A stretch of DNA of 64,000 nucleotides from Pogostemon cablin (lineage: Eukaryota; Streptophyta; Magnoliopsida; Lamiales; Lamiaceae), in the NCBI GenBank assembly GCA_023678885.1, contig CM042965.1:28811777-28875776 (forward strand), read 5' to 3'. Of the stretch, positions 1 through 10,971 are shown one piece after another. The translations under genes were made by a program, and so were the position numbers. The first letter of the stretch is position 1; every line of letters begins with the position of its first letter. The notes under the pieces were generated by a model, which was not told the origin of the DNA, searched no databases, and was given only the letters and a program-made list of their open reading frames with translations.

Positions 1-1013
1 GCTGTAAAGAGAGATTCGTACAGCGAATCAAGTGAGAACCAAGTGAAGATTCAAGACGGAGCGAGAAGCGATGGCGCTCACATCTAGGGTTTACTTCGCA
101 ACTTAATCTTTCTTGTAATTTTCAAAACTATGGGTAAGATCTATCCAAACACCATGAACGTTCTTCCAAACATCATGGACTAGAATCGCTTTGGTAGTTC
201 TAGGGTTATGAAGGTTTTTATCTAGTTAATTGAACTTCTGTATGTATACTCCATACAACACTACTTGTGAATTTATTTTATATAAAACTATGCATTTTTA
301 ATTCATACTCAGAGTTGTTTTATGCATCATTAAATGTTATGTAGAGTCTGAATACATATCTTGGTTATTGATTGAGTGTGTTCACTGCTGAGTAGGATTC
401 CATGTTATGATTCTAAGTGAGGGGACTCCGAAGTTTCATTAGAACTATCATATATGAATACTTATTAATTGAATTGAATTCGGGTTAGTAAGTAGGATAA
501 AGAGGATAATTATATAGTACCTATAAAGGGAGATCATATTGGGTTAGAGTACTTAATGCATGGAAATTAATTGATACTGATAGTACCTAGAAAGGGGGTG
601 TAATTATATCTCTTGCTCCAAGAAAATTCACATGTGTTACACGCTTATCTGCTTATGTCTATAGAGTAGATTCGCATGGCTTAGTGATGCGTCCATAGTC
701 CACAAAGCAGAGTCGGACATTGACATATGGAAGGGAGATTAATTAGTAACACTGGATGGCCCGAAGAGCTACCTATCTTCTCACTTGAGCAACTCTCATT
801 TATCTCTACTGTCTCTATTTTATTTGCTATTTTATTACAGTTCATTAGTTTAATCAATATTTTCACTACAATTTCCAACAATAGTTTCTTTAGATTTGAT
901 AATAATAAATTGATAACAAACCGTGCTTTGGATTCAATAATATAACGTGGTTGCTTATCTAGACATCCTTCATTCTTAGGGATTAAAATTGTATGTTAAG
1001 AAAATGCCCAACA
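1..1013 (+). mobile_element. Athila-like LTR, 3' part (cut by window start)
   Basis: This stretch resembles, block by block, the downstream half of the solo LTR at 49260-50254 and of the LTR at 30500-31404. Shared blocks include the 'catctagggtt' block, the block ending 'gttctagggttatgaagg', the 'cctagaaaggggg' block and the 'agcgatgcgtccatag'-type block. It ends with a sequence like the 3' ends of those LTRs (aagaaaatgcccaaca). No primer-binding site follows, so it is a solo or 3' LTR rather than a 5' LTR. The short ORFs inside are not conserved in the other copies and I do not call them genes. Confidence 0.75.
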
Positions 1014-1030
1014 GTTGCGTGAAGCTATCA

Positions 1031-1071
1031 CAAAAATTCGACCAAAACATAAAAATTCGGTCGAATTTTTG
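1031..1071. repeat. Perfect 13-bp palindrome upstream of a TATA box
   Basis: CAAAAATTCGACC (1031-1043) is followed after 15 bases by its exact reverse complement (1059-1071). A weaker second palindrome of the same type (AAATTCGA at 1132-1139, TCGAATTT at 1159-1166) lies 60 bases further on, before the TATA box at 1218. Confidence 0.8.
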
Positions 1072-1217
1072 TGCATTTTTTTGAAAAATAGGAGCCAAAC
1101 AGAGCATCAGAGGCAACGCACGTGGTAAGATAAATTCGACCGAAGCACAAAAATTTGTTCGAATTTTCATGCATAATGTCCAATTGTCAACTTCGAAATT
1201 AGGATTTTTCAAGGGGG

Positions 1218-1225
1218 TATAAATA
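1218..1225 (+). promoter_or_regulatory. Probable TATA box of an LTR promoter
   Basis: TATAAATA in a G-rich/C-rich context about 50 bases downstream of the second palindrome. It is followed by a CT-rich stretch typical of a transcription start region. Confidence 0.5.
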
Positions 1226-2591
1226 CCCAAAATTCTAAATCTTCCACCAGAACAGCAGGGGCAACTGCTTCTCAAACATTTCATACACACCCCTCTCCTT
1301 CTTTCCAACCATCCATCCTTCATTCCATCCATCCACCAATCTAAGAAGAAAAAATCAACAAGAAGTGAAGATTGGAGCATGTTGAAGGAAGAGTTGGCCA
1401 AGTTTGAAAGGGAGACTTCTCAACCTTTAATTTGTTATTTTCTTCATTATTTAGCTCAATTGGAGCAAGCCATGGATTATATTAATTTTTAATGAATTTT
1501 AGTGGCTAGCCCTCATGTAAGGCTAGCAATGTGATTGGTTAGGGATTATGTAGATTTTGCACACCACATGTTTGATGAATTGATTGTATGAATATTTTCT
1601 ATCATGAATGCTTATTCTCATTTCGTGTATGATTTGTGTGGTTAAATTTTCTATTCATATTGTTAGGATGATCATTCCAATATTATGCTTAGTGGTTTAA
1701 TTGATTATTGGTTGCATGAGATGACTTAGTTAGTATGTGGAGAGTTAAGCCATAACCTTCTGTGCTTAGAACCTCATGATAGAACATTAGTGATAATTGC
1801 TTGTAAAAGTGTTTGAACTAGTGAGGGGAACCAAACTTATGATCATAGTACCTTAAGTATTGAGAGTAAGAAACAATCATAGGATATTTAAACTTGTAAA
1901 AGAGTTGAGAACCTAATTGCCTTGGCCATAAGTATTAGGGGTACATAAGTGATTACCTTTAATATCATAACATGATGACCTTCAATGCACGTGTGTGTGT
2001 GAGTTTACATGAGTCTTTTCAATGTTGTTGGAATTTTCATAGGATGGGTCTTTACTATCGTCCTCAGGCTTCACCCATTGTTACTCGCACGGATTGTTCT
2101 CATTGAAGAGCATTATACTGATAACAGGTTGAACCTCTTTAAGGTAACAATATTTGTCAATTTATAATTATAACTTCTATAGAATAGTATTTGCATAGGT
2201 TAATAAGTACATATGTAATGTGTATGTCTTTAGGGGTGCTTAGGTGCGCTAGACGATACACATATTGAAGTTATTGTTCCAAAGGCGGATCATGGATGAT
2301 ATCGTGACCACAATGAAAATTATACGGTTAACGTCCTAGGAGTTTTTGATCGGCGTGAAATTCACCTAAATTTTTGTGCTTAATTGCATGATTTTACTAG
2401 TATTTTTGTCGCTTTAATTTAATAATCATATAAAATACTATTAATTGCCTAATTACTTTAGGGGATGTTTGTTTAGGTTTAAAACCTCGGAATTTAAATT
2501 CAAAATCCACACCTAGGTTTTAAAAACCACCCTTATATATACCCATATATATTTTATCTCCTCAATTAATATATTTTTTCTCTTTATCTAT

Positions 2592-4005
2592 TGATAAGTT
2601 GTCGCAGGCCTACCAAAATATAATTTATTTCCGACTCACACTATTACGTAGTATAATAGCGAGTAGGGTCAAACCCAAGAGAGTATAATGAATCCTAATT
2701 AAATTAAAGTGTTACTAACATATGAAATAAATAAAAGGGGGATTTTGTTTGTGAAAAATTGATAAATACTCAAATAATAAATCAACTCAATATTTAAATA
2801 ACTAAGTAGATGAAAATTAATATAAAATTGACCAAGTGATAAAAGCCTAGTTTAGGATGTCGATCCCCTCCTGTTTACTAAATTACTTAATCATCTGAAT
2901 ATAAACATCTAGTCTAGTACACAAACTCAAATCCCTAGATTGACGGTACGACCAATCAACCCGAATGTTCTTACGTTCATCAACTAGGGTACGACCACTA
3001 AATTGAACTATCTACGAGTGACCCTATGGATTCGAACTCGTAGATGCATTAAAACTCTAAACATAGGATTACTAGGCTACGAAATCCGGCTAGGTATCAT
3101 ACAACCTAGATTTTATTACACCTAGAGGGAATTATCTCTATTTGTTACTTAATCCAATTCCTACAACAATTACGGATTGTAGGTCATAGAATAACATTCA
3201 GCAGTTTAATAATTAAATAGGTGATCAGGCTAGAATAACTATCAAACCACAATTAAGAACATCACTGCATGTAATAAAATAAACTTGCACAAAAGATTCA
3301 ATGTAAAAATCATAAATAATTAAATTAATTATTCAACAGGAGGTTCACGAATTCCAAACTAGAAAAGGGGATTAGCCCCGGATGTTCATAACAAAAACAA
3401 AATTAAAAATAATAAAAACCGATTGTGACGATTGCTTCTGATTTCACGCCAATCTGCCTTGGAGTGCTGTCGCTTCTTCACGTTATTTGTCCTGTCTGGA
3501 AGAGCCGATGCTTCACGCTAATTATCTCTCCCTCTTTTCTGCGTTCTGCTCTCTCCAAACGTGTATTTCCTCCCAAAAATATCTCTATCTTGATTCCCAA
3601 GTAATCTTGTTTGATCTCTTTCCTTACTTATCTCTTCCTAAAATATCTCAAGGATCTTTTCTTTTCTTGTTGACTAATCTATCGAGCCTTCCCCACAACT
3701 TGGGCCTGACTTGGGCTGATCTCTTCGCTGGAATCGTGTGAGAAAATATAAGAATCTGTCCAACAACACTTTCCTTATTTATGCTGAATTTTCGCAGTCC
3801 CTTCTGACACTGAGGGGGTCAGTGTCAGTCAATTTGGCAGCAATGAATTTCCTGCACAAAACAGCCCGTTTCACATCAATTTGTAACATTAAATCCTCAA
3901 TTAACTAAAGGCAAGATAAGTCAATTTAGCATCCAAATTAGCACATAAGACAATCAATTAAATATGAATTTCAACCAAATAATTATGCTAGAATATGACT
4001 TATCA
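2592..4005 (-). repeat. 3' LTR of the gag-protease element
   Basis: 1414 bp, TG...CA, nearly identical to 8770-10186. It carries the palindrome CTGACACTGA / TCAGTGTCAG at 3804-3828. Read on the minus strand, a TATA-like CATAAATAAGG (3783-3773) lies 20 bases downstream of the palindrome. The 84-codon ORF inside is shared with the other LTR but matches nothing I know. Confidence 0.93.
3804..3828. promoter_or_regulatory. LTR palindrome upstream of TATA (copy 1 of 4)
   Basis: Two perfect 10-base arms (CTGACACTGA, TCAGTGTCAG) around a GGGGG spacer. Other copies are at 6903-6927 (in gag), 8612-8636 (leader) and 9985-10009 (5' LTR). Confidence 0.85.
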
Positions 4006-4018
4006 AATCTCCCCACAC
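4006..4018 (-). promoter_or_regulatory. Polypurine tract
   Basis: On the minus strand GTGTGGGGAGATT abuts the 3' LTR start. Immediately upstream in element order is a stem-loop (TTTGCTTG / CAAGCAAA) at about 4026-4045. I have seen this kind of stem-loop beside Athila polypurine tracts. Confidence 0.75.
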
Positions 4019-4020
4019 CT

Positions 4021-5662
4021 AAACTTTGCTTGTCCTCAAGCAAATCAAAATCATAGAGAATAGAAAACCAAGGAACATCTACCAAGACAAATGAAAGTTA
4101 CACACTTCAAGAGACAAGCAAACAATGAGCATTCGGAACTAAATGAAACATGACTCTTCACTCAAAGTTTGCAACTTTCATGGCTTCAAATGTTTCAAAA
4201 TCCCATGGCCTCACCAAGATTCACTCAATCACGCTCAAGTATATGATTAAGGTAGCAAGTTCACTCAAAAATTAAAAAGAAAAGCCATTACCATAAGCTT
4301 GCTCCCAAATCAATTCTCCACCAATTTTGGATGAATCATGTGCAATAATCAAAGGGTCTTTGATTGGGTTGTAATGGGGCTTCAGGTCAGGGTAAGGTAA
4401 ATAGAGAGATAAGAATGGCAACATGCATCACTTCTCAACATGTGATCTCTAAAAGTCACAACATCCATCATCATCCCCATCATTTTTCTTGCACTTAAAA
4501 CCTCCCCACACCTGCTCCTTTTCAAGATTTGGAACAGCAGGTGTCACACTTAAGAGAAACACTGTTTCTTTTTATCCTTTTCTTCTTTTTTTTTTCACGA
4601 ACTTTCTTTTTTTTTTCTTTTTTTTTTCAAACTTCTTTTCTTCCATTTCTTTTTCTAACAGACTCTCTCTTTTGTTCTTTCATCAACCAACCTTCCTTCC
4701 TTTTCTCTTTTTTTTATTCTCCAACTATTTCAAATTTTTTCAGCTTTCTCCCCCCACCATCATCAATTCAACCTCAAAGTACTTTCACAAGACTCACATA
4801 TAGCAAAGTGATGAAGGGTTCAAATGGAGAAGTTTAAGAAAGAAATGAGAATTTAAGGTTCATTAATGTGCTCATAATACAAAGAAAAGGCTTAGGCTCA
4901 ACGTGGCTTCCCTAAAGTTCATCATAATCAGGTGGGACAATATAAGCCAAGAGAGTTAAACCTAAGTGCCCTTATCATTTTATCACACACAACCAATCAC
5001 ATGATCTTGAAATGCATTCAAAAGAGCAAGTTCTAGAATGAACAATTCAAATTCAATGCACTCAAGAAAGAAATTCAATAGAGCTTATAGACGATAGCTC
5101 GTTATGGCTCAAAAGCTCTCAAAAATTGGGTATATTTGCCATGAAATTCGAATAAAAATCAACCACTACAATCACAAAAATTTTGCAAAGATTATCACAC
5201 TCCAACAGTTCCTAAACACCATAGCTACCCCCTCAATCATGCGTCACGCTCATCACCTCAATAGATTATATTTCTCAAATTCCAGACTCCACATCAACAT
5301 AAAATTAAGAGGACAACAATAACAAGACATGGGACAAGAAATTCATCAAATTTACATCACTCTTCTACCCCAATCATCATATAAAATCCCTACCATACCT
5401 AAATGTTTGCTTGTCCCTAAGCAAAACACAGTATAAGAAAGAATAAACATGTAATTGGGTAGAATACACCTGATTCGATTTCGGGAAGAGCTTTGATCAC
5501 GATCAATCCATGCAGTTCTAATCACAACAGAAAATCAAGAGTGAACAATCAGACAATTTATTGAAAATAAAATAAAATAAAAATAAAGCTAGAAAATTGG
5601 GTTGCCTCCCAATCAGCGCCTATGTTTATTGTCGTTGGCTCGACTTAGGCAAGGTGCATCTC
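4021..5662 (-). other. Non-coding 3' region of the gag-protease element
   Basis: There is no credible coding sequence. Long T runs at 4560-4740 (A runs in element orientation) give open but meaningless Phe-rich frames. A minus-strand GCTGATTGGGAGGCAACCC-type signature at 5622-5596 matches the sequence that follows integrase in Athila elements; the equivalent in the element at 29715-45917 is at 37699-37727. A second, decayed copy of the stem-loop plus polypurine region lies at 5388-5428. Confidence 0.6.
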
Positions 5663-8578
5663 TCAAGTATGAAGAACTTCTTTCAACTTCATCCGATCGA
5701 CCTCAACCGTGTGAAACCCCTTATGATATTCCTTGAGTTCATGGTTCGGCCTCAAGAACGAGGACTTCAAGTGTTCGGGGAACACTTTCAACTCTAACTT
5801 TGGCACTTCACCAAGCTTTTCTTTTCTTGATTTCTTCACATGCTCTGTCATGCTTCCATTTGCAATGATGTTGTCGAAGTTATTCCTGCGAGTTAGTTCA
5901 AAACAATCCTGCACCAAAGGCTCAACAACATTCAAAGAAAAAACTGAATTAACGTCTGTAGGAGACTTCACAGGCAATTTAACAGAAGCTACATCTAAGG
6001 TGCTTGGTCTCTGAGAAGAACCATGCAAAGCATTAACATAGCAATTATGCTCCTCTTTATCCCAATTTTCAGCATCCTCCTTCATGATTCCATGATCAAT
6101 TACTGTGTTTAATGCATCCTTGCTAGTGAGCTCGAAGTTTTCCTGGACAGTAGGCTCAATAGTACTCACAACAGAAAGCAAGTTAGCATCATCAGGATGT
6201 TTCATAGTATCATATATGTTAAATTTGATGATCTGCCCATCAAATTCCATCGTTAGAGTACCTTCACTCACATCTATCTTAGTGCAAGACGTGTTGAGGA
6301 ATGGTCTCCCTAACAAAATAGGAGTGGAATTTGATGGGTGATCATTCATTTCTAACACATAAAAGTCAGCAGGGAATATGAGTTTATCTACCTGAACAAG
6401 AACATCCTCAATGACTCCATCTGGGTATGCCTGGCTTTGATCAGCAAGTTGGATGACAACTCCAGTCTTCTTCAACTCTCCCACACCCAGCTTCTCAAAC
6501 ACTGATCGAGGCATAACATTGATGGATGCTCCAAGGTCCAATATGGCTCTCTCTATATTACAACTCCCAATCTGACAAGGAATTACAAACATGCCAGGAT
6601 CCTTGCGCTTCTGTGGTAACGTTTGCTGGAAGACAGCTGAAACATTTTCTCCCATCACCACTTTTTCATCTACTTTCAAATTCTTCTTATTGGTGCACAA
6701 ATTCTTCAAGAACTTGGCGTATCTCGGAATCTGCTTGATCGCTTCAAGGAGAGGTAAATTGATCTGTACTTTCCGAAATACTTCAAGTAGCTGCATATCC
6801 TTCTCAGTGGTGTCCGGCTTCCTTATTCTGCTTGGAAAAGGTAAACGGTTAATATCAAAAGGAATAGGGTCAGAATTTTTATCCTGATTTTTTTTCGACC
6901 TTCTGACACTGATGGGGTCAGTGTCAGTGTTTCGTTTCTGCACGTCAGATTTTTCAGTCCCAAACTGATCAGTCTGATCCTCCACTGTTCCAGCAGGTTT
7001 TTCATCATCTTTTTGCATGTTTTGGTCAGGCTTTTTGGGCGGTGCAACCTCATCCAACTGTTTCCCACTCCGCAGTGTAATAACACTCACATTCTTAGGA
7101 TTAACCTCCGTTTGTGAGGGCAACTTTCCACTGTTTTGAGCTTGCATTTGGCCTACAGTTGTAGCCAATTGGGTAACTTGATTTTCCAAGTTCCGGATTG
7201 ACGATTGAGTTGTCATCTTCAAGTCCTGAAAAGATGACTGTGTCATCTCTTGAAATTTAAGATTGCTGGCAGCCAACTCTTTCATCATCTGCTCAAATGA
7301 AGCTCCGGAACTTGAACCACCTTGTTGGCGATTTCCACCATCTTGAGGGTAATTCTGTTGCCTATTCACAACTCTCTGCTCTTGAAACTGTTGTGGCCCC
7401 CTATTTCCTCCTTGTCCATTTCCATACCTCAGATTGGGGTGATCTCTCCAACCTTGATTGTAGGTTTGAGAAAATGGATCATATCGCCCCATGGCGTTTA
7501 CTTGTTCATCACTAGGTGTAACCCTGCAATCAAGAGTAGAGTGGTCGTTAGTTAAACAGTATTGACAAGATGGAAGGTTTACCTCTTTTCCTTTAGCAAG
7601 ATTCTCCACAGCAAGTGTCAACTTATTCAAAGTTTCTTCCAACTTAAAGTCATGGACCTCCTTTACTTCTCTAACTGATGGATCACGTGTGCCAAACTGT
7701 TGAGTGTTGGCAGCCATGCTAGCAATCAAGTCTCTAGCAGCAGTAGGTGTTTTCATCATGAATGCTCCACCGCTAGCAGCATCAAGCATGTTTCGATCCA
7801 TGATCGACAACCCTTCATAGAAGTACTGCAACAGCAACTGATCACTTATCTGATGCTGGGGGCATGCTGATGTGAGACGTTTAAACCTCTCCCAATACTC
7901 ATGCAAACTTTTCCCTTGCATCTGACGTGCTCCAGATATCTCCTTACGCAATACAGCAACTCTAGTGGCTGGAAAGTACGTTTGGAGAAAAAGCTTCTCC
8001 ATTCCGGCCCATGTATTAATCGATCCAGGAGGGAGGTAATACAACCAATCCTTCGCCATGTCCTTCACTGCAAAGGGGAATGCCCTAAGCTTGACCATTT
8101 CCTCCGTCACTCCAGTTGGTTTCATGCTCATGCATACCACCGAGAACTCCTTCAAAAACTTGTGAGGATTTTCACCTGAAAGACCATGGAAAGCAGGAAG
8201 TAAGTGAATCAATCCTGATTTCAATTCAAATACCGTATTATCAGTGATCGCTGGAAAGTTAATGCATAACGGCTGATGGACTACGTCCGGATTTGCCAAT
8301 TCATTCAAGGTTTTTTCCTCATTATTTCCAGCCATATTTTCCTCTCCTGACTCAGATCCTACAGTATCCTCCTCCTCTAAATCAGAAAAATCAGAATTCT
8401 CCTCTTCAAGATGAAGTGGACCAGCTACAAGTTCGGACTCGGTAAGGTTTTCTGCTGTTTCGCCAATGGACGAACTTGTTTTCTTCTTCTTCCGGGACTC
8501 CTTTCTCAACCTCTGGGCAGTTCTCTCAATTTTAGATATGTATTCAAGCTGTTTTTTACCTAAAGATCGAGTAATCAT
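5663..8578 (-). CDS. Gag-protease polyprotein, Athila lineage (intact, no polymerase)
   Basis: This is a 971-residue open frame from ATG at 8578. Residues 1-110 are basic then acidic. A retrotransposon Gag (capsid) domain covers roughly residues 115-300 (WLYYLPPGSINTW and YWERFKRL are typical). A CCHC zinc knuckle of spacing C-x2-C-x4-H-x4-C follows near residue 345, then a Gln/Asn-rich stretch with a heptad-like segment. A variable linker near residues 495-575 includes TDTDPISVRR, encoded by the family palindrome. An aspartic protease with the DLGAS active site lies near 680. The last 40 residues (ELKVFPEHLKSSFL) match the start of the usual RT region and then stop. The frame is undamaged, so Gag particles and protease could still be made. 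The first ATG is used because the Gag domain follows it in phase. Confidence 0.9.
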   Translation of the reverse strand: MITRSLGKKQLEYISKIERTAQRLRKESRKKKKTSSSIGETAENLTESELVAGPLHLEEENSDFSDLEEEDTVGSESGEENMAGNNEEKTLNELANPDVVHQPLCINFPAITDNTVFELKSGLIHLLPAFHGLSGENPHKFLKEFSVVCMSMKPTGVTEEMVKLRAFPFAVKDMAKDWLYYLPPGSINTWAGMEKLFLQTYFPATRVAVLRKEISGARQMQGKSLHEYWERFKRLTSACPQHQISDQLLLQYFYEGLSIMDRNMLDAASGGAFMMKTPTAARDLIASMAANTQQFGTRDPSVREVKEVHDFKLEETLNKLTLAVENLAKGKEVNLPSCQYCLTNDHSTLDCRVTPSDEQVNAMGRYDPFSQTYNQGWRDHPNLRYGNGQGGNRGPQQFQEQRVVNRQQNYPQDGGNRQQGGSSSGASFEQMMKELAASNLKFQEMTQSSFQDLKMTTQSSIRNLENQVTQLATTVGQMQAQNSGKLPSQTEVNPKNVSVITLRSGKQLDEVAPPKKPDQNMQKDDEKPAGTVEDQTDQFGTEKSDVQKRNTDTDPISVRRSKKNQDKNSDPIPFDINRLPFPSRIRKPDTTEKDMQLLEVFRKVQINLPLLEAIKQIPRYAKFLKNLCTNKKNLKVDEKVVMGENVSAVFQQTLPQKRKDPGMFVIPCQIGSCNIERAILDLGASINVMPRSVFEKLGVGELKKTGVVIQLADQSQAYPDGVIEDVLVQVDKLIFPADFYVLEMNDHPSNSTPILLGRPFLNTSCTKIDVSEGTLTMEFDGQIIKFNIYDTMKHPDDANLLSVVSTIEPTVQENFELTSKDALNTVIDHGIMKEDAENWDKEEHNCYVNALHGSSQRPSTLDVASVKLPVKSPTDVNSVFSLNVVEPLVQDCFELTRRNNFDNIIANGSMTEHVKKSRKEKLGEVPKLELKVFPEHLKSSFLRPNHELKEYHKGFHTVEVDRMKLKEVLHT
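6903..6927. repeat. Family palindrome inside the gag-PR linker (copy 2 of 4)
   Basis: Same 10-base arms as in the LTRs, spacer TGGGG. It is read through as part of the protein (TDTDPISV). Confidence 0.9.
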
Positions 8579-8611
8579 CCACAGAAAAAGAAATTTCGAA
8601 AACAGGGCCTT

Positions 8612-8636
8612 CTGACACTGATGGGGTCAGTGTCAG
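8612..8636. repeat. Family palindrome in the leader (copy 3 of 4)
   Basis: Same arms, spacer TGGGG, 34 bases upstream of the gag ATG. It could form a hairpin in the 5' untranslated RNA. Confidence 0.9.
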
Positions 8637-8745
8637 TGTAACTGGAAATTTCGAAAATTCCAGAAAAATTCGAAAAAATTCCAGAACCTGTAACAATGCA
8701 AAATAATGTCAGAAACACAAAAAATTTAACAAAATTCAATTTTAC

Positions 8746-8765
8746 TCCCCGAGCAAACGGCGACA
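8746..8765 (-). promoter_or_regulatory. Primer-binding site, divergent tRNA-Asp type
   Basis: Four bases inside the 5' LTR, minus strand TGTCGCCGTTTGCTCGGGGA. The usual Athila site, complementary to the tRNA-Asp 3' end, is TGGCGCCGTTGCCGGGGA (present at 31411-31428). Here there is a substitution and two extra bases. Confidence 0.65.
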
Positions 8766-8769
8766 AATT

Positions 8770-10186
8770 TGATAAGCTGTCGCAGGCCTACCAAAATATA
8801 ATTTATTTCCGACTCACACTATTACGTAGTATAGTAGCGAGTAGGGTCGAACCCAAGAGAGTATAATGAATCCTAATTAAATTAAAGTGTTACTAACATA
8901 TGAAATAAATAAAAGGGGGGTTTTGTTTGTGAAAAATTGATAAATACTCAAATAATAAATCAACTCAATATTTAAATAACTAAGTAGATGAAAATTAATA
9001 TAAAATTTACCAAGTGATAAAAGCCTAGTTTAGGATGTCGATCCCCTCCTGTTTACTAAATTACTTAATCATCTGAATATAAACATCTAGTCTAGTGCAC
9101 AAACTCAAATCCCTAGATTGACGGTGCGACCAATCAACCCGAATGTTCTTACGTTCATCAACTAGGGTACGACCACTAAATTGAACTATCTACGAGTGAC
9201 CCTATGGATTCGAACTCGTAGATGCATTAAAACTCTAAACATAGGATTACTAGGCTACGAAATCCGGCTAGGTATCATACAACCTAGATTTTATTACACC
9301 TAGAGGGAATTATCTCTATTTGTTACTTAATCCAATTCCTACAACAATTACGGATTGTAGGTCATAGAATAACATTCAGCAGTTTAATAATTAAATAGGT
9401 GATCAGGCTAGAATAACTATCAAACCACAATTAAGAACATCACTGCATGTAATAAAATAAACTTGCACAAAAGATTCAATGTAAAAATCATAAATAATTA
9501 AATTAATTATTCAACAGGAGGTTCACGAATCCCAAACTAGAAAAGGGGATTAGCCCCGCATGTTCATAACAAAAACAAAATTAAAAATAATAAAAACCGA
9601 TTGTGACGATTGCTTCTGATTTCACGCCAATCTGCCTTGGAGTGCTGTCGCTTCTTCACGTTATTTGTCCTGTCCGGAAGAGCCGATGCTTCACGCTAAT
9701 TATCTCTCCCTCTTTTCTGCATTCTGCTCTCTCCAATTAACGTGTATTTCCTCCCAAAAATATCTCTATCTTGATCCCCAAGTAATCTTGTTTGATCTCT
9801 TTCCTTACTTATCTCTTCCTAAAATATCTCAAGGATCTTTTCTTTTCTTGTTGACTAATCTATCGAGCCTTCCCCACAACATGGGCCTGACTTGGGCTGA
9901 TCTCTTCGCTGGAATCGTGTGAGAAAATATAAGAATCTGTCCAACAACACTTTCCTTATTTATGCTGAATTTTTGCAGTCCCTTCTGACACTGAGGGGGT
10001 CAGTGTCAGTCAATTTGGCAGCAACGAATTTCCTGCACAAAACAGCCCGTTTCACATCAATTTGTAACATTAAATCCTCAATTAACTAAAGACAAGATAA
10101 GTCAATTTAGCATCCAAATTAGCACATAAGACAATCAATTAAATATGAATTTCAACCAAATAATTATGCTAGAATATGACTTATCA
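8770..10186 (-). repeat. 5' LTR of the gag-protease element
   Basis: 1417 bp, partner of 2592-4005. The promoter side is at the high-coordinate end: palindrome 9985-10009, then a minus-strand TATA-like CATAAATAAGG at 9964-9954. Confidence 0.93.
9985..10009. promoter_or_regulatory. LTR palindrome upstream of TATA (copy 4 of 4)
   Basis: Arms CTGACACTGA and TCAGTGTCAG around GGGGG, 20 bases from the TATA-like box in the transcribed direction. Confidence 0.85.
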
Positions 10187-10191
10187 TCTAT

Positions 10192-10971
10192 CCTCTCTCA
10201 TATTTTTTTTACATAAATTAATACAAAAATCACCCTATATACCTATATACATTCTCTCTTTTCAATTAATATATTTTTTCTCTTTATCTCTCCCCTCTCA
10301 TCTTTTTTTCTACATAAATTAATATATTCTTACAATTGATTTGACATAAAGTTAAAACATACTCTATCGAAAACTTAAAACAAACATGACATACTATTCA
10401 TGGTTTTCAAACTCTACAAAACTCCAAAAAACATCACCTTAGAGAACACACCCCCCAACACACACAGAGAAAAAAAGTGTAACTAATTTTAAAGGCAAAG
10501 ACTTGAGTGAGACCATTTAATGAATCCACTTATGTGAGACACATCATTCATTCACCCATTTAAATAATTTTAAAGGGTCTTGTTTGATTATTATGAAAGT
10601 AGAAAATTACAAAATTAGTTATAAAGTTAAATTAATTGGGCCTAAATAAATTATAAGGGCCTTGTTTGGTTGATATTATATTAAATTTAAAATTTTAAAA
10701 ATTAATTATTAAAGTGAAATTAATTAGGCCTTATATGTATAAATATTTTTCTACTTTTTTCTTACTTTATTTATATTTTTTATTACTTAAAATTTATTAT
10801 TCATTTAATTTATTTTTAATTTAAATATTATTAATTTATAAAATGTGATACTCTATTGATGAAAAGTGATAATTGCACTGTAAATTATTTCATGAATAAT
10901 TTATAGTATAAATGAAAAGTGATAGCATTTTAAAAGACAATTGATAATATCTTTTGGAAAAAGTGATAACT
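10192..10971. other. AT-rich intergenic DNA with MITE debris
   Basis: No gene. 10490-10550 has 'gagtgagacc...gtgagac' ends typical of a MITE family seen again at 19380, 53010 and 57520. 10855-10971 has several copies of a block containing AAAAGTGATAA. That block was split by the next insertion and continues at 19145. Confidence 0.5.

Larger units (their letters stand above)
1014..2591 (+). mobile_element. Degenerate LTR-like sequence with promoter signals
   Basis: There is no coding sequence. The first 200 bases look like an LTR U3 region: two AT-rich palindromes (1031-1071 and 1132-1166) lie upstream of a TATA box (1218-1225) that is followed by a CT-rich leader. The rest is AT-rich and resembles Athila or Tat LTR and leader sequence in tone. 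I could not find TG/CA ends or a target-site duplication, so the boundaries are not set. Positions 2461-2591 are plain AT-rich sequence flanking the next insertion. Confidence 0.4.
2592..10186 (-). mobile_element. Complete non-autonomous Athila-type LTR retrotransposon
   Basis: This is a minus-strand element bounded by a perfect 5-bp target duplication TCTAT (2587-2591 and 10187-10191). Two LTRs of 1414 and 1417 bp begin TGATAAG and end CTTATCA; by eye they differ at roughly sixteen bases plus one small indel, so the insertion is recent. Between them, in element order, are a primer-binding site (8765-8746), a leader with a palindrome, one intact gag-protease ORF (8578-5663), about 1.6 kb of non-coding DNA and a polypurine tract (4018-4006). 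RT, RNase H and integrase are absent. The RT start and the sequence that normally follows integrase are both recognisable, so an internal deletion removed the polymerase. The element would need enzymes supplied in trans. Confidence 0.93.

Noticed and set aside
3487..3741. 84-codon ORF in the LTR (and its twin at 9665-9922)
   Set aside because: It lies wholly within LTR sequence, is minus-strand U3/R in element orientation, and matches no family. A small indel changes the twin's protein.
4489..4837. Two overlapping Phe/Ser-rich ORFs
   Set aside because: They are translations of long T runs in a non-coding part of an element that reads on the other strand.
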